From Streptomyces sp. CB01201 (GTDB lineage: Bacteria; Actinomycetota; Actinomycetes; Streptomycetales; Streptomycetaceae), in contig NZ_NNBJ01000005.1 in NCBI RefSeq assembly GCF_002803085.1, positions 171,669-235,668 of the forward strand: a stretch of DNA of 64,000 nucleotides, read 5' to 3'. This document shows positions 42,997 to 52,031 of the stretch, piece after piece. The notes beneath the pieces were generated by a model. It saw only the letters and a list, made by a program, of their open reading frames with translations. It was not told where the DNA came from and ran no database searches. Positions within the stretch are counted from its first letter, which is position 1. Every line of letters starts with the position of its first letter. A program made the position numbers and the translations under genes.

Positions 42997-45867
42997 ATGG
43001 CCTACAAGTACAACCGTCCGGCGGCGTACCTGCCCGACCCGGCGCAGGGCCCCTTCGTCGTCCCGATGCACACTCTCTCCCTGCCTGCTCACTGGGAGGA
43101 ACCACTCCTGCGCCTCTACCACGGCGGAATGACCGAGGGGCAGGCCGAGCGACGGCGCCGCGTACCCACAGCGGCTGTCAACCAGCTGATGCGCGCCACC
43201 GCGCCGGACATCGTCACGGTCGACTCCACGGCACGGTTCGGTTCGGAGAACCCCTGGCTGTACTGCCAGGACGCGTACCCGATGGCGGTGACGAAACTCT
43301 ACATCGCCACCTGGCTCAAGAGCCTCCCGCGCGATGCCGGCGATCCCGAGACCGCGGCCCTGCTGATGAACTGCTTTAGTGACCTCGACACCGCGGCTCT
43401 CAGCTGGCGGCCCGGCAGGGTCGACCTCCTTGAGCAGAAGGTGTCGCCCGGGGGAACAGCTCTGCCCGCCCCCCACGTGTACCGGTTGCTTCCCGACGTC
43501 CTCGCCGAAAGGATCGCGCGCCAGGGACCGTACGAACACCACGGGCAGCAGCTGTCGTTTCGACAGGTCGCCGGCCGCACGGGGGCCAGGGGGCAGGGAA
43601 GCGGGGGCGCCGAGCTGATGTCGAACGTGATCGAGTACGTACCCGGGCGGCGCGGTGGCGGCGACGGCAAGCCGGCCCACTACGCGGCGACCCTCCGCAT
43701 CACCGTGCGCACCGTTCCCTTCTCACCCGTCCCGCGCGTCCACGTGGCCGCCGGCGTGCGTCGGTTCGTCACCGGCAAGGTCTACATGCCGTACGGCAAG
43801 GGCGTGTCCGCGTACCTGCTCCCGGACGACTCCCTCGTCCACGACGGTCCGCAGCCGCAGCGTTTCGCCGTCGCCATGCTGGAGTGGAAGAACGGCACCA
43901 CGGACTGGCGTCAGGGCGGAGCAGAAGGAATGCTCGCCGGGATCAGCGCACTCGACGCACTGCCGTCCCCGGACCGGCTGGTGAAGGAGGCCGACCACTG
44001 GATCCACGGCCGAGACGGCATCCGGATCGCGATCGGGCACCAGGCGGCCATGGGCAGGCACACGATCGGCACCGGACTGATGCCCAGTGAACGCCGACGG
44101 CTGATCGAGTGGGCGGAGCAGGCGATCGCTCCCGAGTTCGTCTCCGTTCCGAAGCTCGAGCGCAGTGCGTACGCGCGGCCGCCCAAGAAGCAGCTCAAGA
44201 AGCTGCCGTCCATTCCCAAGAACATGGAAGAGAAGGATCCCGAAGAGCGCGCGGTCATCCTGGACCAGCGTGAGCTGAACGCGGCCCACAACGCTCAGGT
44301 TCTGCGGGCACGCCTGGCCGAAGCCCTCGAAGGGGAAGACCTCACCGCGGTCGTGCTCCACCAGAACGATGCCATCCGCGATCAGATGATCGCAGCGGCG
44401 GAGATGGGGCTGGGGCTGGCCGGGCACCGGCACACGCAGGGCCCCGATACCTGGGTGTGGGAGGCGGAGGAGCTGACCGTCCGGCTGCACGCGCGGCCCC
44501 TGGGCGCTCTTGGCGCACCGCTGGGAGGCGACAGCGTGCCGCGCCGGGGGCAGGAACACGACAAGGCCGTCGAGGAACGCCGTATCGGTGTCGCGCGGGC
44601 GATGGCCGCCCTTCGGGAAGCCGTCCCCGGGGTGCGGCTGGCCTTCGTGGAGCTCGACGGGCAGGATGCCTTCCGCCACGCCAAGCGACGGACCGACCCC
44701 AAGCACGCGATCCGCCTCGGCTGCGCGGACGCAGGCCTGGTGACCCAGTTCATCCGTCCACCAGACCCGGATGCGGAGATGGAGGAGGCTCTCGCCGATT
44801 CTGGTCTGCGTGCCGCCGCGGCCTGGTCGGACGGCCTGCGCCAGACCGGTATGCGGCTGGTGCCCCAGCACACGCTCGGTGACACGCTCATCCCCGCGAA
44901 CCTGAACCAGGTGGCCCTCCACCTTGTGGAACGCCGCCTTGATGGGCCCACGGGCAAGCAGCAGTTCACGCCGATCGCGGTTCTCATCCGACCGGGCGCG
45001 AAATGCGTGCTGGGCAAGTCGGCCGACATGCACGCATGGGTGCCGTACCCCGAACTCCTCAAGTCTTTGACGGGAAGGGTCGAAGGCAAGAAGAACAGCG
45101 CGGAGCAGTCGGCCCTCATGGCGGCCTTCGTCAAGAAGACTCTCGCGCAGCTGCGCAGTACCCCGACGCTCGTTCTGACCCACGCCCAGGACGTCCGGAA
45201 GCGCTGGCCATGGCTGAGGAATGACGGGCTGGAACGGGACAGGCTCGGCCTCGACGGGGGTCCCGTTCAGCGGATCGGTCTGTACGGCAAGCAGCTTCGT
45301 ATCGTTCGGATCGCCGATGGCAGCCGGGACGAAACGGCACAGTGCTGGGCCGAGGCGGAGGAACGCTCTCCCAAGTTGGAGGGCCAGCAGCGTGGGGGCA
45401 TCGCGATGGGGCTGTGGCGGCCCGGAGTGCGGGGTGACTCGGACCGCGTCTTCTACAGCACGACCGGCAAGTCCGGCTCGCAGCCGAACCTCACCAACGA
45501 CGACGCCAAACTGACTCCGCACACCAACGCCTCGGGCAACAACGCCTACCGGCCGACGGCGAACGCCTGGAACCCGGACCTCCTCGAACTGACCGTCGCG
45601 TGCCTTCAGCCCGGTGACGACGCGGAAGCATGGGCCGTATTTGTCCACCAGCAGCGTTTCAGCGAGGACTACCGTGCTGGTCGCGAGGGGTTGGCTCTGC
45701 CCTTGATCCTCCATCTTGCGCGACTCGCGGACGATTACGCTCTGCCTCACGAGATCGAGGAGGCTTTGGATCCGACGGAGCCCCAGGCTGCGGCCGCGCC
45801 GGACGACGCTCTGTCGGGCCAGCTGGCCTTCGACTTCGACCTCGATGACGGGGATGACGACGAATGA
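42997..45867 (+). CDS. pPIWI-RE family protein (prokaryotic PIWI/Argonaute relative)
   Basis: 956 aa from ATG 42997 with GAGGAGAA upstream. The N-terminal module (YKYNRPAAYLPDPAQGPFVV), middle MID-like part (LTAVVLHQNDAIRDQMIAAA, VRLHARPLGALGAPLGGD) and C-terminal RNase H-fold PIWI part (PTLVLTHAQDVRKRWPWLRN; IRLGCADAGLVTQ upstream) match the pPIWI-RE architecture. The end carries NASGNNAYRPTANAWNPDLL-ELTV, with R852 and E864 as candidates for the name-giving Arg and Glu. These proteins lack the slicer DEDX set and are predicted to bind guide-target hybrids, with cutting left to the REase neighbour. Last gene of the operon. Confidence 0.85.
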   Translation: MAYKYNRPAAYLPDPAQGPFVVPMHTLSLPAHWEEPLLRLYHGGMTEGQAERRRRVPTAAVNQLMRATAPDIVTVDSTARFGSENPWLYCQDAYPMAVTKLYIATWLKSLPRDAGDPETAALLMNCFSDLDTAALSWRPGRVDLLEQKVSPGGTALPAPHVYRLLPDVLAERIARQGPYEHHGQQLSFRQVAGRTGARGQGSGGAELMSNVIEYVPGRRGGGDGKPAHYAATLRITVRTVPFSPVPRVHVAAGVRRFVTGKVYMPYGKGVSAYLLPDDSLVHDGPQPQRFAVAMLEWKNGTTDWRQGGAEGMLAGISALDALPSPDRLVKEADHWIHGRDGIRIAIGHQAAMGRHTIGTGLMPSERRRLIEWAEQAIAPEFVSVPKLERSAYARPPKKQLKKLPSIPKNMEEKDPEERAVILDQRELNAAHNAQVLRARLAEALEGEDLTAVVLHQNDAIRDQMIAAAEMGLGLAGHRHTQGPDTWVWEAEELTVRLHARPLGALGAPLGGDSVPRRGQEHDKAVEERRIGVARAMAALREAVPGVRLAFVELDGQDAFRHAKRRTDPKHAIRLGCADAGLVTQFIRPPDPDAEMEEALADSGLRAAAAWSDGLRQTGMRLVPQHTLGDTLIPANLNQVALHLVERRLDGPTGKQQFTPIAVLIRPGAKCVLGKSADMHAWVPYPELLKSLTGRVEGKKNSAEQSALMAAFVKKTLAQLRSTPTLVLTHAQDVRKRWPWLRNDGLERDRLGLDGGPVQRIGLYGKQLRIVRIADGSRDETAQCWAEAEERSPKLEGQQRGGIAMGLWRPGVRGDSDRVFYSTTGKSGSQPNLTNDDAKLTPHTNASGNNAYRPTANAWNPDLLELTVACLQPGDDAEAWAVFVHQQRFSEDYRAGREGLALPLILHLARLADDYALPHEIEEALDPTEPQAAAAPDDALSGQLAFDFDLDDGDDDE

Positions 45868-45872
45868 AGCTT

Positions 45873-45918
45873 CCCGCTGAGAAGTCGAGGGAGACTCACC
45901 CCTCGTCTCCTCAGCGGG
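45873..45918. terminator. Strong terminator after the pPIWI-RE operon
   Basis: CCCGCTGAG (45873-45881) pairs with CTCAGCGGG (45910-45918), and inside them CGAGGG pairs with CCCTCG. It begins 6 bp after the stop. Confidence 0.8.
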
Positions 45919-45922
45919 TAAG

Positions 45923-45942
45923 GCCCCTACTACCTCAGGGGC
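45923..45942. terminator. Second short hairpin after the pPIWI-RE operon
   Basis: GCCCCT (45923-45928) and AGGGGC (45937-45942) form a 6-bp stem next to the larger hairpin. Back-up terminator by position; no T run follows. Confidence 0.5.
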
Positions 45943-46046
45943 GTAGGTGCGGGTTCAATAAATGCATATGCATGCTCTCGGGGAGTGATCTTGCGGGCCG
46001 CGGGAACCTCAACATCAATTAGTCCTGTTGTGCCTGGTCAAGGGAA
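45943..46046. other. Island right end, non-coding, with A+T palindrome
   Basis: ATGCATATGCAT (45962-45973) is a perfect 12-bp palindrome in an unusually A+T-rich stretch next to attR. It may be a host-factor or recombinase-arm site; nothing else is seen. Confidence 0.4.
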
Positions 46047-46068
46047 CTCGTGAACGTCCCACCAGCTG
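46047..46068. other. attR: right junction of the integrated island
   Basis: CTCGTGAACGTCCC (46047-46060) is the exact reverse complement of the left arm, followed by ACCAGCTG (46061-46068), which with the preceding C repeats the tRNA-end sequence at 16639-16647. The native tRNA flank starts right after. Confidence 0.8.
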
Positions 46069-46092
46069 AAACCCCTGTTCATCAGGGGTTTT
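46069..46092 (+). terminator. Displaced terminator of tRNA-Leu(GAG)
   Basis: AAACCCCTG (46069-46077) and CAGGGGTTT (46083-46091) form a perfect 9-bp stem with a T tail. It directly follows the CACCAGCTG copy, so before integration it stood just behind the tRNA gene. Confidence 0.8.
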
Positions 46093-46160
46093 CTGCATTT
46101 CTGGGGCGCGGCGCGACCAACCACGCGATCAACGCGGGCCACCGCCGATTCCGGTGCCCG

Positions 46161-47063
46161 TCAGCTCGGCGTCCCTGTGGTCTCGCCGACCGCCCCGGCG
46201 AACGCCTCCGCCTGCGCGGAGGGCCGGAGGCGGGGTCGGACGAGGCCCAGCTCGGAGTCGGGCAGGCCCCGCACCGGGACGAAGGTGATCGAGTCGCGGC
46301 GCCCGTGGTACTCGGCCGTGGACCGGCACAGCAGCATGGCGCCGCGGTTGGTTGCCGTCAGACTCAGCCCCTCCTGGAGCGTGTTGACGCTGGGTCCGGC
46401 CGGCACGGGGCAGCCGCCCGGGGTCAGGCCGGGCGCCTGTGCGTGGCGCCAGTACTCGGGTGCGCCGCCGGCGATGCCGATGAGCCGGCAGTCGGCCAGC
46501 TCCTCGGCGGACAGCGATTCCCGGGCAGCGAAGGGATGCCGGACCGACACGGCGAGGGCCTGCGGCTGCCGGGAGAAGACCGGGCCGAGGACGAGATCGT
46601 CCTCGGCCACCGGCAGCAGGACCACAGCACAGTCCACCTCTCGGCGGCGGAGCGGTCCGAAGGGGTCGCAGAGCGGGATCTCGACGATATCGATCGCGCA
46701 GTCGGGATACCGGTCGCCGAACCGGGCGATCGCCTCTCCGAGGCAGTCGTCGATCGTCCCCTGGAAGCCGATACGGAGCTTTCCGCCCACGCCCCGCGCG
46801 GCGGCCCGCGCCTCGTCGACCGTGGCGCGCAGGGTGTCGTACGCGGGGCGCAGACCGGCGAGGAAGCTCTCACCCAGCGGGGTCAGGCGCACCCGGCGGC
46901 TGGTGCGTTCGACGAGCGGTGCGCCGATGCGGCTCTCCAGGGATCGCAGCAGCTGGCTGACCCGGCTCTGGGAGATGTACAGCCGCTCACCCGCCCGCCC
47001 GAAGTGCAGCTCCTGGGCGAGCACGAGGAAGGACTCCAGCTCGCGTAGCTCGATAGCGCTCAT
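46161..47063 (-). CDS. LysR-family transcriptional regulator
   Basis: 300 aa. The HTH is LESFLVLAQELHFGRAGERL then YISQSRVSQLLRSLESRIGA; the effector domain starts GKLRIGFQGTIDDCLGEAI. I chose ATG 47063 (MSAIELRELE) with GGGAA upstream over the longer 47093 start. The divergent MFS exporter gene starts at 47221, so it is the likely target. This is the first gene right of the island, and it looks chromosomal in codon use. Confidence 0.92.
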   Translation of the reverse strand: MSAIELRELESFLVLAQELHFGRAGERLYISQSRVSQLLRSLESRIGAPLVERTSRRVRLTPLGESFLAGLRPAYDTLRATVDEARAAARGVGGKLRIGFQGTIDDCLGEAIARFGDRYPDCAIDIVEIPLCDPFGPLRRREVDCAVVLLPVAEDDLVLGPVFSRQPQALAVSVRHPFAARESLSAEELADCRLIGIAGGAPEYWRHAQAPGLTPGGCPVPAGPSVNTLQEGLSLTATNRGAMLLCRSTAEYHGRRDSITFVPVRGLPDSELGLVRPRLRPSAQAEAFAGAVGETTGTPS

Positions 47064-47220
47064 GGTTCCCTTTCGCCACCCCTGGACCGCCACGCTGCCA
47101 TACCGCCACGCCGCCGGACCGCCACCCCGCGGTGCGACGCGACCGATCCAGTAGCCCCGCTTATCGAAGGATGAGGGATCGGCCGTTGTTCCCGGAGGTC
47201 GGGGCGGGTTGGCTCAGCAC

Positions 47221-48426
47221 ATGGCACAGATCGGGGAAAGCGCAGGAACCAGCGGAGTGCCGGAGCGCTCGGCGGCCCGCGGCCGGCTGGGTGTCGCCGC
47301 TGTCGCGGGCGCGACGTTCACGGTGGTGACGTCCGAGATGCTGCCCGTGGGGCTGTTGACGCCCATCGGGGCCGCGTTGAAGGTGACCGAGGGCACCGCA
47401 GGACTGACCTTGACCGTCACCGGCCTGGTGGGTGCGGTCTCGGCGCCACTGCTGACACCGCTGTGGGGGCGGTTCGACCGACGGACGGTGCTGTGTGCGC
47501 TGATGGCGGTCCTGGCGGTGGGCAACCTGCTCGCCGCCCGGTCTCCGAGATTCGCGGTGATGGTGGCCGCCCGAGTCCTGGTCGGCGTGGGCATGGGCGG
47601 CGTCTGGGCGATCGCGGCGGGCCTGGCGGTGCGTCTGGTGCCGCCGAGGTCCGTCGGATCCGCGACCTCGCTGATCTTCAGCGGTATCGCGGTCGCGTCG
47701 GTGCTCGGCGTTCCGGCGGGCACGTACCTCGGCGAACTGGCCGACTGGCGGGCGGCGTTCCTGGCGGCGGGCGGGCTGGCGCTGGTGGTCCTGGTCGCCC
47801 TGGCGGTCCTGCTGCCGCCACTGCCCGCCGAACAGGACGTACGGCTCGGCGGTGTGCTGCGGCTGTTCGGCGAGCCGAGGGTGCGGACCGGCCTCGGCGT
47901 CGTGGCACTCCTTGTCACCGGCCACTTCGCCGCGTACACGTATGTGCGCCCCGCCCTTGAGGAGGTCTCGGGGGTGAGCGCCGGGATGATCGGAACGCTG
48001 CTGCTGATGTACGGAGTCGCGGGCGTGGCGGGCAACTTCGCGGCCGGCGCGGGTGCCGGGCGATCGCCGCGCTTCACCCTGCTGGTGATCAGCTCGGTGC
48101 TGGCGGCCACGGTCCTGCTGGTGCCGGTGCTCGGCGGCTCCGCCCTGACCGCGGGCGTGCTGCTCGCCGTCTGGGGCCTGTCCTACGGAGGCGTGTCGGT
48201 CAGCACCCAGACCTGGCTGCTGGCTTCGGCTCCCCGGACTCGGGAGGCCGTGTCTTCGCTGTTCGTCGGCGTCTTCAACGGGGCGATCGCCCTGGGCGCG
48301 CTGGCCGGTGGGCTGGCCGCGGACGCTGCCGGGGTCGGCGCGGTGATGTGGCTGGGCGGCGGGCTTGCCGTCGCGGCCCTCGCGCTGACGGCGCTGGGCA
48401 AGGCTCCCGCGTCCGGACGACTCTGA
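47221..48426 (+). CDS. Major facilitator superfamily exporter (AraJ/Cmr-like)
   Basis: 401 aa with twelve hydrophobic segments. The MFS motif A is present in LTPLWGRFDRRTVLCALMAV and motif C-like sequence in VGVGMGGVWAIAAGLAVRLV. The segment TSEMLPVGLLTPIGAALKV is typical of the AraJ/DHA12-type exporters of sugars or drugs. The start is uncertain: a TTG at 47209 has GGAGG 10 nt upstream, while ATG 47221 gives the usual N-terminus. Probably controlled by the divergent LysR protein. Confidence 0.88.
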   Translation: MAQIGESAGTSGVPERSAARGRLGVAAVAGATFTVVTSEMLPVGLLTPIGAALKVTEGTAGLTLTVTGLVGAVSAPLLTPLWGRFDRRTVLCALMAVLAVGNLLAARSPRFAVMVAARVLVGVGMGGVWAIAAGLAVRLVPPRSVGSATSLIFSGIAVASVLGVPAGTYLGELADWRAAFLAAGGLALVVLVALAVLLPPLPAEQDVRLGGVLRLFGEPRVRTGLGVVALLVTGHFAAYTYVRPALEEVSGVSAGMIGTLLLMYGVAGVAGNFAAGAGAGRSPRFTLLVISSVLAATVLLVPVLGGSALTAGVLLAVWGLSYGGVSVSTQTWLLASAPRTREAVSSLFVGVFNGAIALGALAGGLAADAAGVGAVMWLGGGLAVAALALTALGKAPASGRL

Positions 48427-48491
48427 GGCCGCGCCCGGGCCCGGGCGCCCCACTGGGACGCAGGGCCGGCCCCCGCCCGCCGCCCCTCGGT

Positions 48492-49265
48492 TCAGGCGGG
48501 CGACGCCGCGCTCGCGCGCTCCTGACGGTTAGTCAGTTGCCATACGTAGAGGATCGCCAGGACCGCGGCCGCCAGGTTCAGCACGTCGGTGGCGATGCAC
48601 GCGCCGGCGGTCCGGTGCGCGGTCGCCACTTCGTCGCCCGTCGCGGGCAGGCGTGAGCCGATCAGGGGCAGCACCTTCGACGCGACCCATGCGAGCCACC
48701 ACGCGTTCAACAACGCGAGCGGCGCCCTGCCTCCCGTGTGCGCGGGGGCCGACCTGACGCTCGCGCGTGTCACGTCACGGGCGATCAGCCAGGGCATGAC
48801 GAAGTTCACGAGCGGCACGAACCAGACCCCGATGGCCCATCCCGGGCCCGTCGAGCACGACCCCGGGTCGAGGGCTTCGGCGTTCGTCCTCGCCCGGTGG
48901 AACCAGGCGATGAAGAAACCGGCCGTGGCGGCCATGGCCCACGACTGGAGCCGGGACGCCGGGCCTTCGCGGTCCACGGCGGCGTCGAGGCCGTTCGGCG
49001 GCGCGGTGGGGCCCCCGGGCGAAGAGGGCCCTGAGAGTCGGAACGCGTCCACGTCGACGAAGAGGCCGTGGACGGCGGCGGCTGCTGCCAGCAGAAGCAG
49101 CACGCCGACGGTCAGCGCCAGCCCGCGCAGCGGACGGAACCGGTTCGCCCCGCCCGCGCCCGCCGTGCGGGGAAGCCCGAGGGTGTCCAGACCGGCGTAC
49201 GTCTCGAACCCCTTGGCCCAGCCGTCCCCTTCGTCTTCACCGGATCTCATTGATGAACCCGACAT
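48492..49265 (-). CDS. DUF4328 domain membrane protein
   Basis: 257 aa. Hydrophobic segments include LALTVGVLLLLAAAAAVHGL, MAATAGFFIAWFHRARTNAE, WFVPLVNFVMPWLIARDV and VLNLAAAVLAILYVWQLTN. The signature FIAWFHRARTNAEAL followed by GWAIGVWFVPLVNFVMPW is that of DUF4328 proteins, common in actinomycetes and of unknown role. The N-terminus is hydrophilic. It converges with the MFS gene, separated by 65 bp of G+C-rich sequence without a clear hairpin. Confidence 0.85.
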   Translation of the reverse strand: MSGSSMRSGEDEGDGWAKGFETYAGLDTLGLPRTAGAGGANRFRPLRGLALTVGVLLLLAAAAAVHGLFVDVDAFRLSGPSSPGGPTAPPNGLDAAVDREGPASRLQSWAMAATAGFFIAWFHRARTNAEALDPGSCSTGPGWAIGVWFVPLVNFVMPWLIARDVTRASVRSAPAHTGGRAPLALLNAWWLAWVASKVLPLIGSRLPATGDEVATAHRTAGACIATDVLNLAAAVLAILYVWQLTNRQERASAASPA

Positions 49266-49487
49266 ACTCCGTTATCCCCCCTGGTCACCACATCGAGCCC
49301 CCGCCTTCGGGCGGGTGCCGGGGGACTGTACGACATGGGGGCGGCCGGTCGCGAGTTCTCATCGTTTCTCATCAACTCGACATGGTTGGGGCGAAGTTGA
49401 AGGACACCCGCGTCCGTACCCGGGCGGCCGTGGTCGCCGGGGTACGGACACGGGGGAGAGTGCGGTCCTGAGCCGTGAGCCGCCGGG

Positions 49488-52031
49488 TCAGTACGCCGTC
49501 GTCAGCGTCACCCCGCTGAAGGCGCTCTGGCCGTACAGACTGATGTAGCGGTATCCGGCCGCGGTGTTGGTGACGGTGATGCTCTCGCTGTTGCCCGACG
49601 TCACCGAGCGGGCGGTGTAGGCCGTGCTGCTCGCCCAGGTGTTGGGGTTGTAGTAGAGGTCGGCGTTTCCGGTGCCGCCCGTGGTGGTGATCCTCAGGGT
49701 CACCTTTCCGGCCGGCAGGTAGAGGTAGAAGTAGTCGAGGCCGCCCGTGCCGGCCGCGAGGGCGGAGCGCGAGCAGTTCTGGCCGAGGACGCGGGTGTCG
49801 GGGTCCGTGCAGTTCGGCAGGCCGCCGGTCACCGTGACGGCCTTGGAGGTGGTGGCGGTCAGGCCCTTCGAGTCCGTGACGGTCAGCGAGACCGTGTACG
49901 TACCGGCCGCCTGGTAGGTCTTCGACGGGTTGGCCGCCGTGGAGGTCGTGCCGTCGCCGAAGTTCCAGGAGCGCGCGGTGATGGTGCCGCCGGTTTCCGT
50001 GGAACGGTCGGTCAGGCTCACGGTCAGGCCCGCGACGGCCGCGTCGAACGCCGCCGTCGGGCCGCTGCCCGTGCCGCCGCCGCAGGCGCCGGCGGCACAC
50101 GCGTCGAGCCAGGTGTTGAAGTCGGCGTCGTACCGCGTGCCGATCCCGGTGCCGTAGACGGCGTACGCGCCCTGGTAGTCACCGGAACGGAACTTGGCGA
50201 GCATGTTCTGGACGTCCGCGGGGTGCTTCTCGACCATGTACCGGGTGGCCAGGTAGCCCCACGGGTAGGTGCGGGTCAGGTCCGAGTTGGCGTACGAGCT
50301 CTGCCACAGGGTGCTCAGCGCGTAGGTGTGCTGGGCGGCGTCCGCGATGGCCTCGGTGTCGGGCAGGCCGCGGTAGCTGTAGGAGACGTACTCCGCGAAG
50401 CCCTCGATCCACCAGATGTCCGGGACGTCCTGCCCGGCGTTGAAGTCGCCGGCCATGTCGTAGCGGCCGTCGAGGTAGTGGGTGTACTCGTGGTTGAGGT
50501 TCCAGATGTCGCCGGGGAAGCCGTCGCCCACGCTCTTCACATACGACAGGAAACGGGCCTGGTTGGCCGGGTCGGAGGGGTCGCCCTCCAGGTACTCGCC
50601 GCCGTTGTCGGTGCTGTTGCCGAAGATCCAGCCGGAGTACGTCTGGTAGTCCTTCGGGCTCGCGAACGTCACGATCTGGATGTTGGTGTTGTGGTCGTTC
50701 GCCACCGGACCGCTGTCCTTGACGATGCCGTGGAAGTACGCGTCCTGGCCCTTGACGCTGGTGCAGGCTGCGGCCAGGGCGGCGTCGCTGAGCGACTGGG
50801 CGCGGAAGGTGTGGTCGGCGTCGCAGGTGTAGGTGATCGGCAGCGCGGCGGCGGTGAGTTGGCCGACGAAGTCGCAGGTGCCGTAGTACGAGCACTGCGC
50901 CTTGTCGTAGGCGTCGGTCATCGCGGCCACCGCGACCCACAGGGGCGCCGTCGTGCCGGTGATGGCGGAGACACCGAGCAGGCTCTTGACCAGTGGCCGC
51001 ACCTTCGCCTGGAGCGCGGGGGTGTCCAGGAAGCGGGCCATCTCGCTGCCGGCGTTGGCGTCCAGGTAGAACCACGCGTCGTCGAGCTTCGCGAGGTGGT
51101 TGTGGGCGAAGGCGCTCAGCGTGTCGATGATGCTCGGGTCGGCGGTGACCGCCGCGATGTAGGCCGGGTTCCAGTGGCCGCGGAAGAGCGGGGTGAACAC
51201 GTCGTTGACGGCGGTGTCCATGCTCCAGTACGCGTCGTAGGAGCTGTTGTAGGCGTTGAGCACCTTCTTGTACGTGCTCAGGTAGCGGGCCTGCTCATTG
51301 GCGCTGTCGGTCAGGATCAGGACCTCGCCCATGATGTCGCCGTTGGCCGAGCTGACGTCCATGAAGTGCGGGGACGCGACGAACGTGTCCAGCGCCGACT
51401 CACTGGCCGTGGCCAGCGCCGTGCCGTAGGGGCCGACGGCGGAGGCGTTGTAGGACTGCACGTAGTAACCCGCGCGCAGGAACAGCACGAGCTGCCACAC
51501 GTTGGTGGAGTTGTCGCCCGGGTAGGAACGGGCGCCGGCGGCAAGGGCGTTGGCGACCGTGACCATCTGCGCCTCGCGGAACGCGTTGTAGGCGTCGGTG
51601 CCGGTGAGGCTGAACAGGGTGTTGACACAGGTCGTGGTCGACGCCTGGACGAAGGCGACCAGGGCCGGTCCCGTGCGGCTGCCGAAATCGCCCGGCGCGC
51701 AGGACGCGGCGGTTCCCTTCGCGGCCCTGTTCCGCGCCTCCTGCGGTGCCGGGGAGGTGGTCGGACGGCTCGGGGGGAGGTGCGTCCGGTCGATCGGGGT
51801 GCGCCGGGCGTCCGAGCGGTCGGACGCGTCACTCGTCGAACTCAGCGGCCTGGGAGCCGAGTTGGGCTTCGCGGGGCTTGCCCCGGCGCCGGTACGGCCT
51901 GCCCCCGGCGAGCCGTCCGCGGCGGCCGCGCGGCTCGGCTGCGCCAGCACGGCGAGGCCCAGGCAGAGTGCGAGGGCAAGTATGAGGAAACCGGTGAGAC
52001 TTCGTCTCAGTCCCTCTGGTCGGGTGTTCAC
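49488..52031 (-). CDS. Secreted M9-family collagenase with PKD and PPC-type domains
   Basis: 847 aa from GTG 52031, which has GGGAGG 6 nt upstream; an ATG-started frame to 52316 would add non-coding-like residues. The signal peptide is RSLTGFLILALALCLGLAVL...SRAAA. The zinc site is HEYTHY in DIWNLNHEYTHYLDGRYDMA with the third ligand Glu in WWIEGFAEYVSYSY. After it come a PKD domain (AAFDAAVAGLTVSLTDRSTE, SWNFGDGTTSTAANPSKTYQ) and a C-terminal PPC-like beta domain (GLDYFYLYLPAGKVTLRITT). It digests collagen-like protein outside the cell. A Ser/Thr/Pro linker follows the signal. Confidence 0.93.
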   Translation of the reverse strand: MNTRPEGLRRSLTGFLILALALCLGLAVLAQPSRAAAADGSPGAGRTGAGASPAKPNSAPRPLSSTSDASDRSDARRTPIDRTHLPPSRPTTSPAPQEARNRAAKGTAASCAPGDFGSRTGPALVAFVQASTTTCVNTLFSLTGTDAYNAFREAQMVTVANALAAGARSYPGDNSTNVWQLVLFLRAGYYVQSYNASAVGPYGTALATASESALDTFVASPHFMDVSSANGDIMGEVLILTDSANEQARYLSTYKKVLNAYNSSYDAYWSMDTAVNDVFTPLFRGHWNPAYIAAVTADPSIIDTLSAFAHNHLAKLDDAWFYLDANAGSEMARFLDTPALQAKVRPLVKSLLGVSAITGTTAPLWVAVAAMTDAYDKAQCSYYGTCDFVGQLTAAALPITYTCDADHTFRAQSLSDAALAAACTSVKGQDAYFHGIVKDSGPVANDHNTNIQIVTFASPKDYQTYSGWIFGNSTDNGGEYLEGDPSDPANQARFLSYVKSVGDGFPGDIWNLNHEYTHYLDGRYDMAGDFNAGQDVPDIWWIEGFAEYVSYSYRGLPDTEAIADAAQHTYALSTLWQSSYANSDLTRTYPWGYLATRYMVEKHPADVQNMLAKFRSGDYQGAYAVYGTGIGTRYDADFNTWLDACAAGACGGGTGSGPTAAFDAAVAGLTVSLTDRSTETGGTITARSWNFGDGTTSTAANPSKTYQAAGTYTVSLTVTDSKGLTATTSKAVTVTGGLPNCTDPDTRVLGQNCSRSALAAGTGGLDYFYLYLPAGKVTLRITTTGGTGNADLYYNPNTWASSTAYTARSVTSGNSESITVTNTAAGYRYISLYGQSAFSGVTLTTAY

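Larger units (their letters stand above)
16639..46068. mobile_element. 29.4-kb genomic island in tRNA-Leu(GAG)
   Basis: Boundaries are the 9-bp direct repeat CACCAGCTG and perfect 14-bp inverted arms at the two ends. Joining the ends gives CTCGTGAACGTCCC + ACCAGCTG + GGGACGTTCACGAG, a 36-bp lox-like site. After the right end comes a strong hairpin terminator that fits the tRNA's own lost 3' flank. Cargo is decayed mobility and regulatory genes on the left, a restriction/modification pair, and two divergent operons of nuclease, helicase and pPIWI-RE genes on the right. No intact integrase was found, so the island is probably fixed now. Confidence 0.82.

Noticed and set aside
25564..45867. DISARM or BREX system
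   Set aside because: No DUF1998, phospholipase D-type, PglZ or BrxC-type genes are present; the methyltransferase pairs with a Res-type nuclease and the rest fits pPIWI-RE.
42997..45867. Ordinary prokaryotic Argonaute (slicer)
   Set aside because: No DEDX catalytic set or PAZ domain is seen, and the three-gene neighbourhood is that of pPIWI-RE.
47064..47220. LysR operator between the LysR and MFS genes
   Set aside because: No convincing T-N11-A inverted repeat could be fixed by eye; left unannotated.
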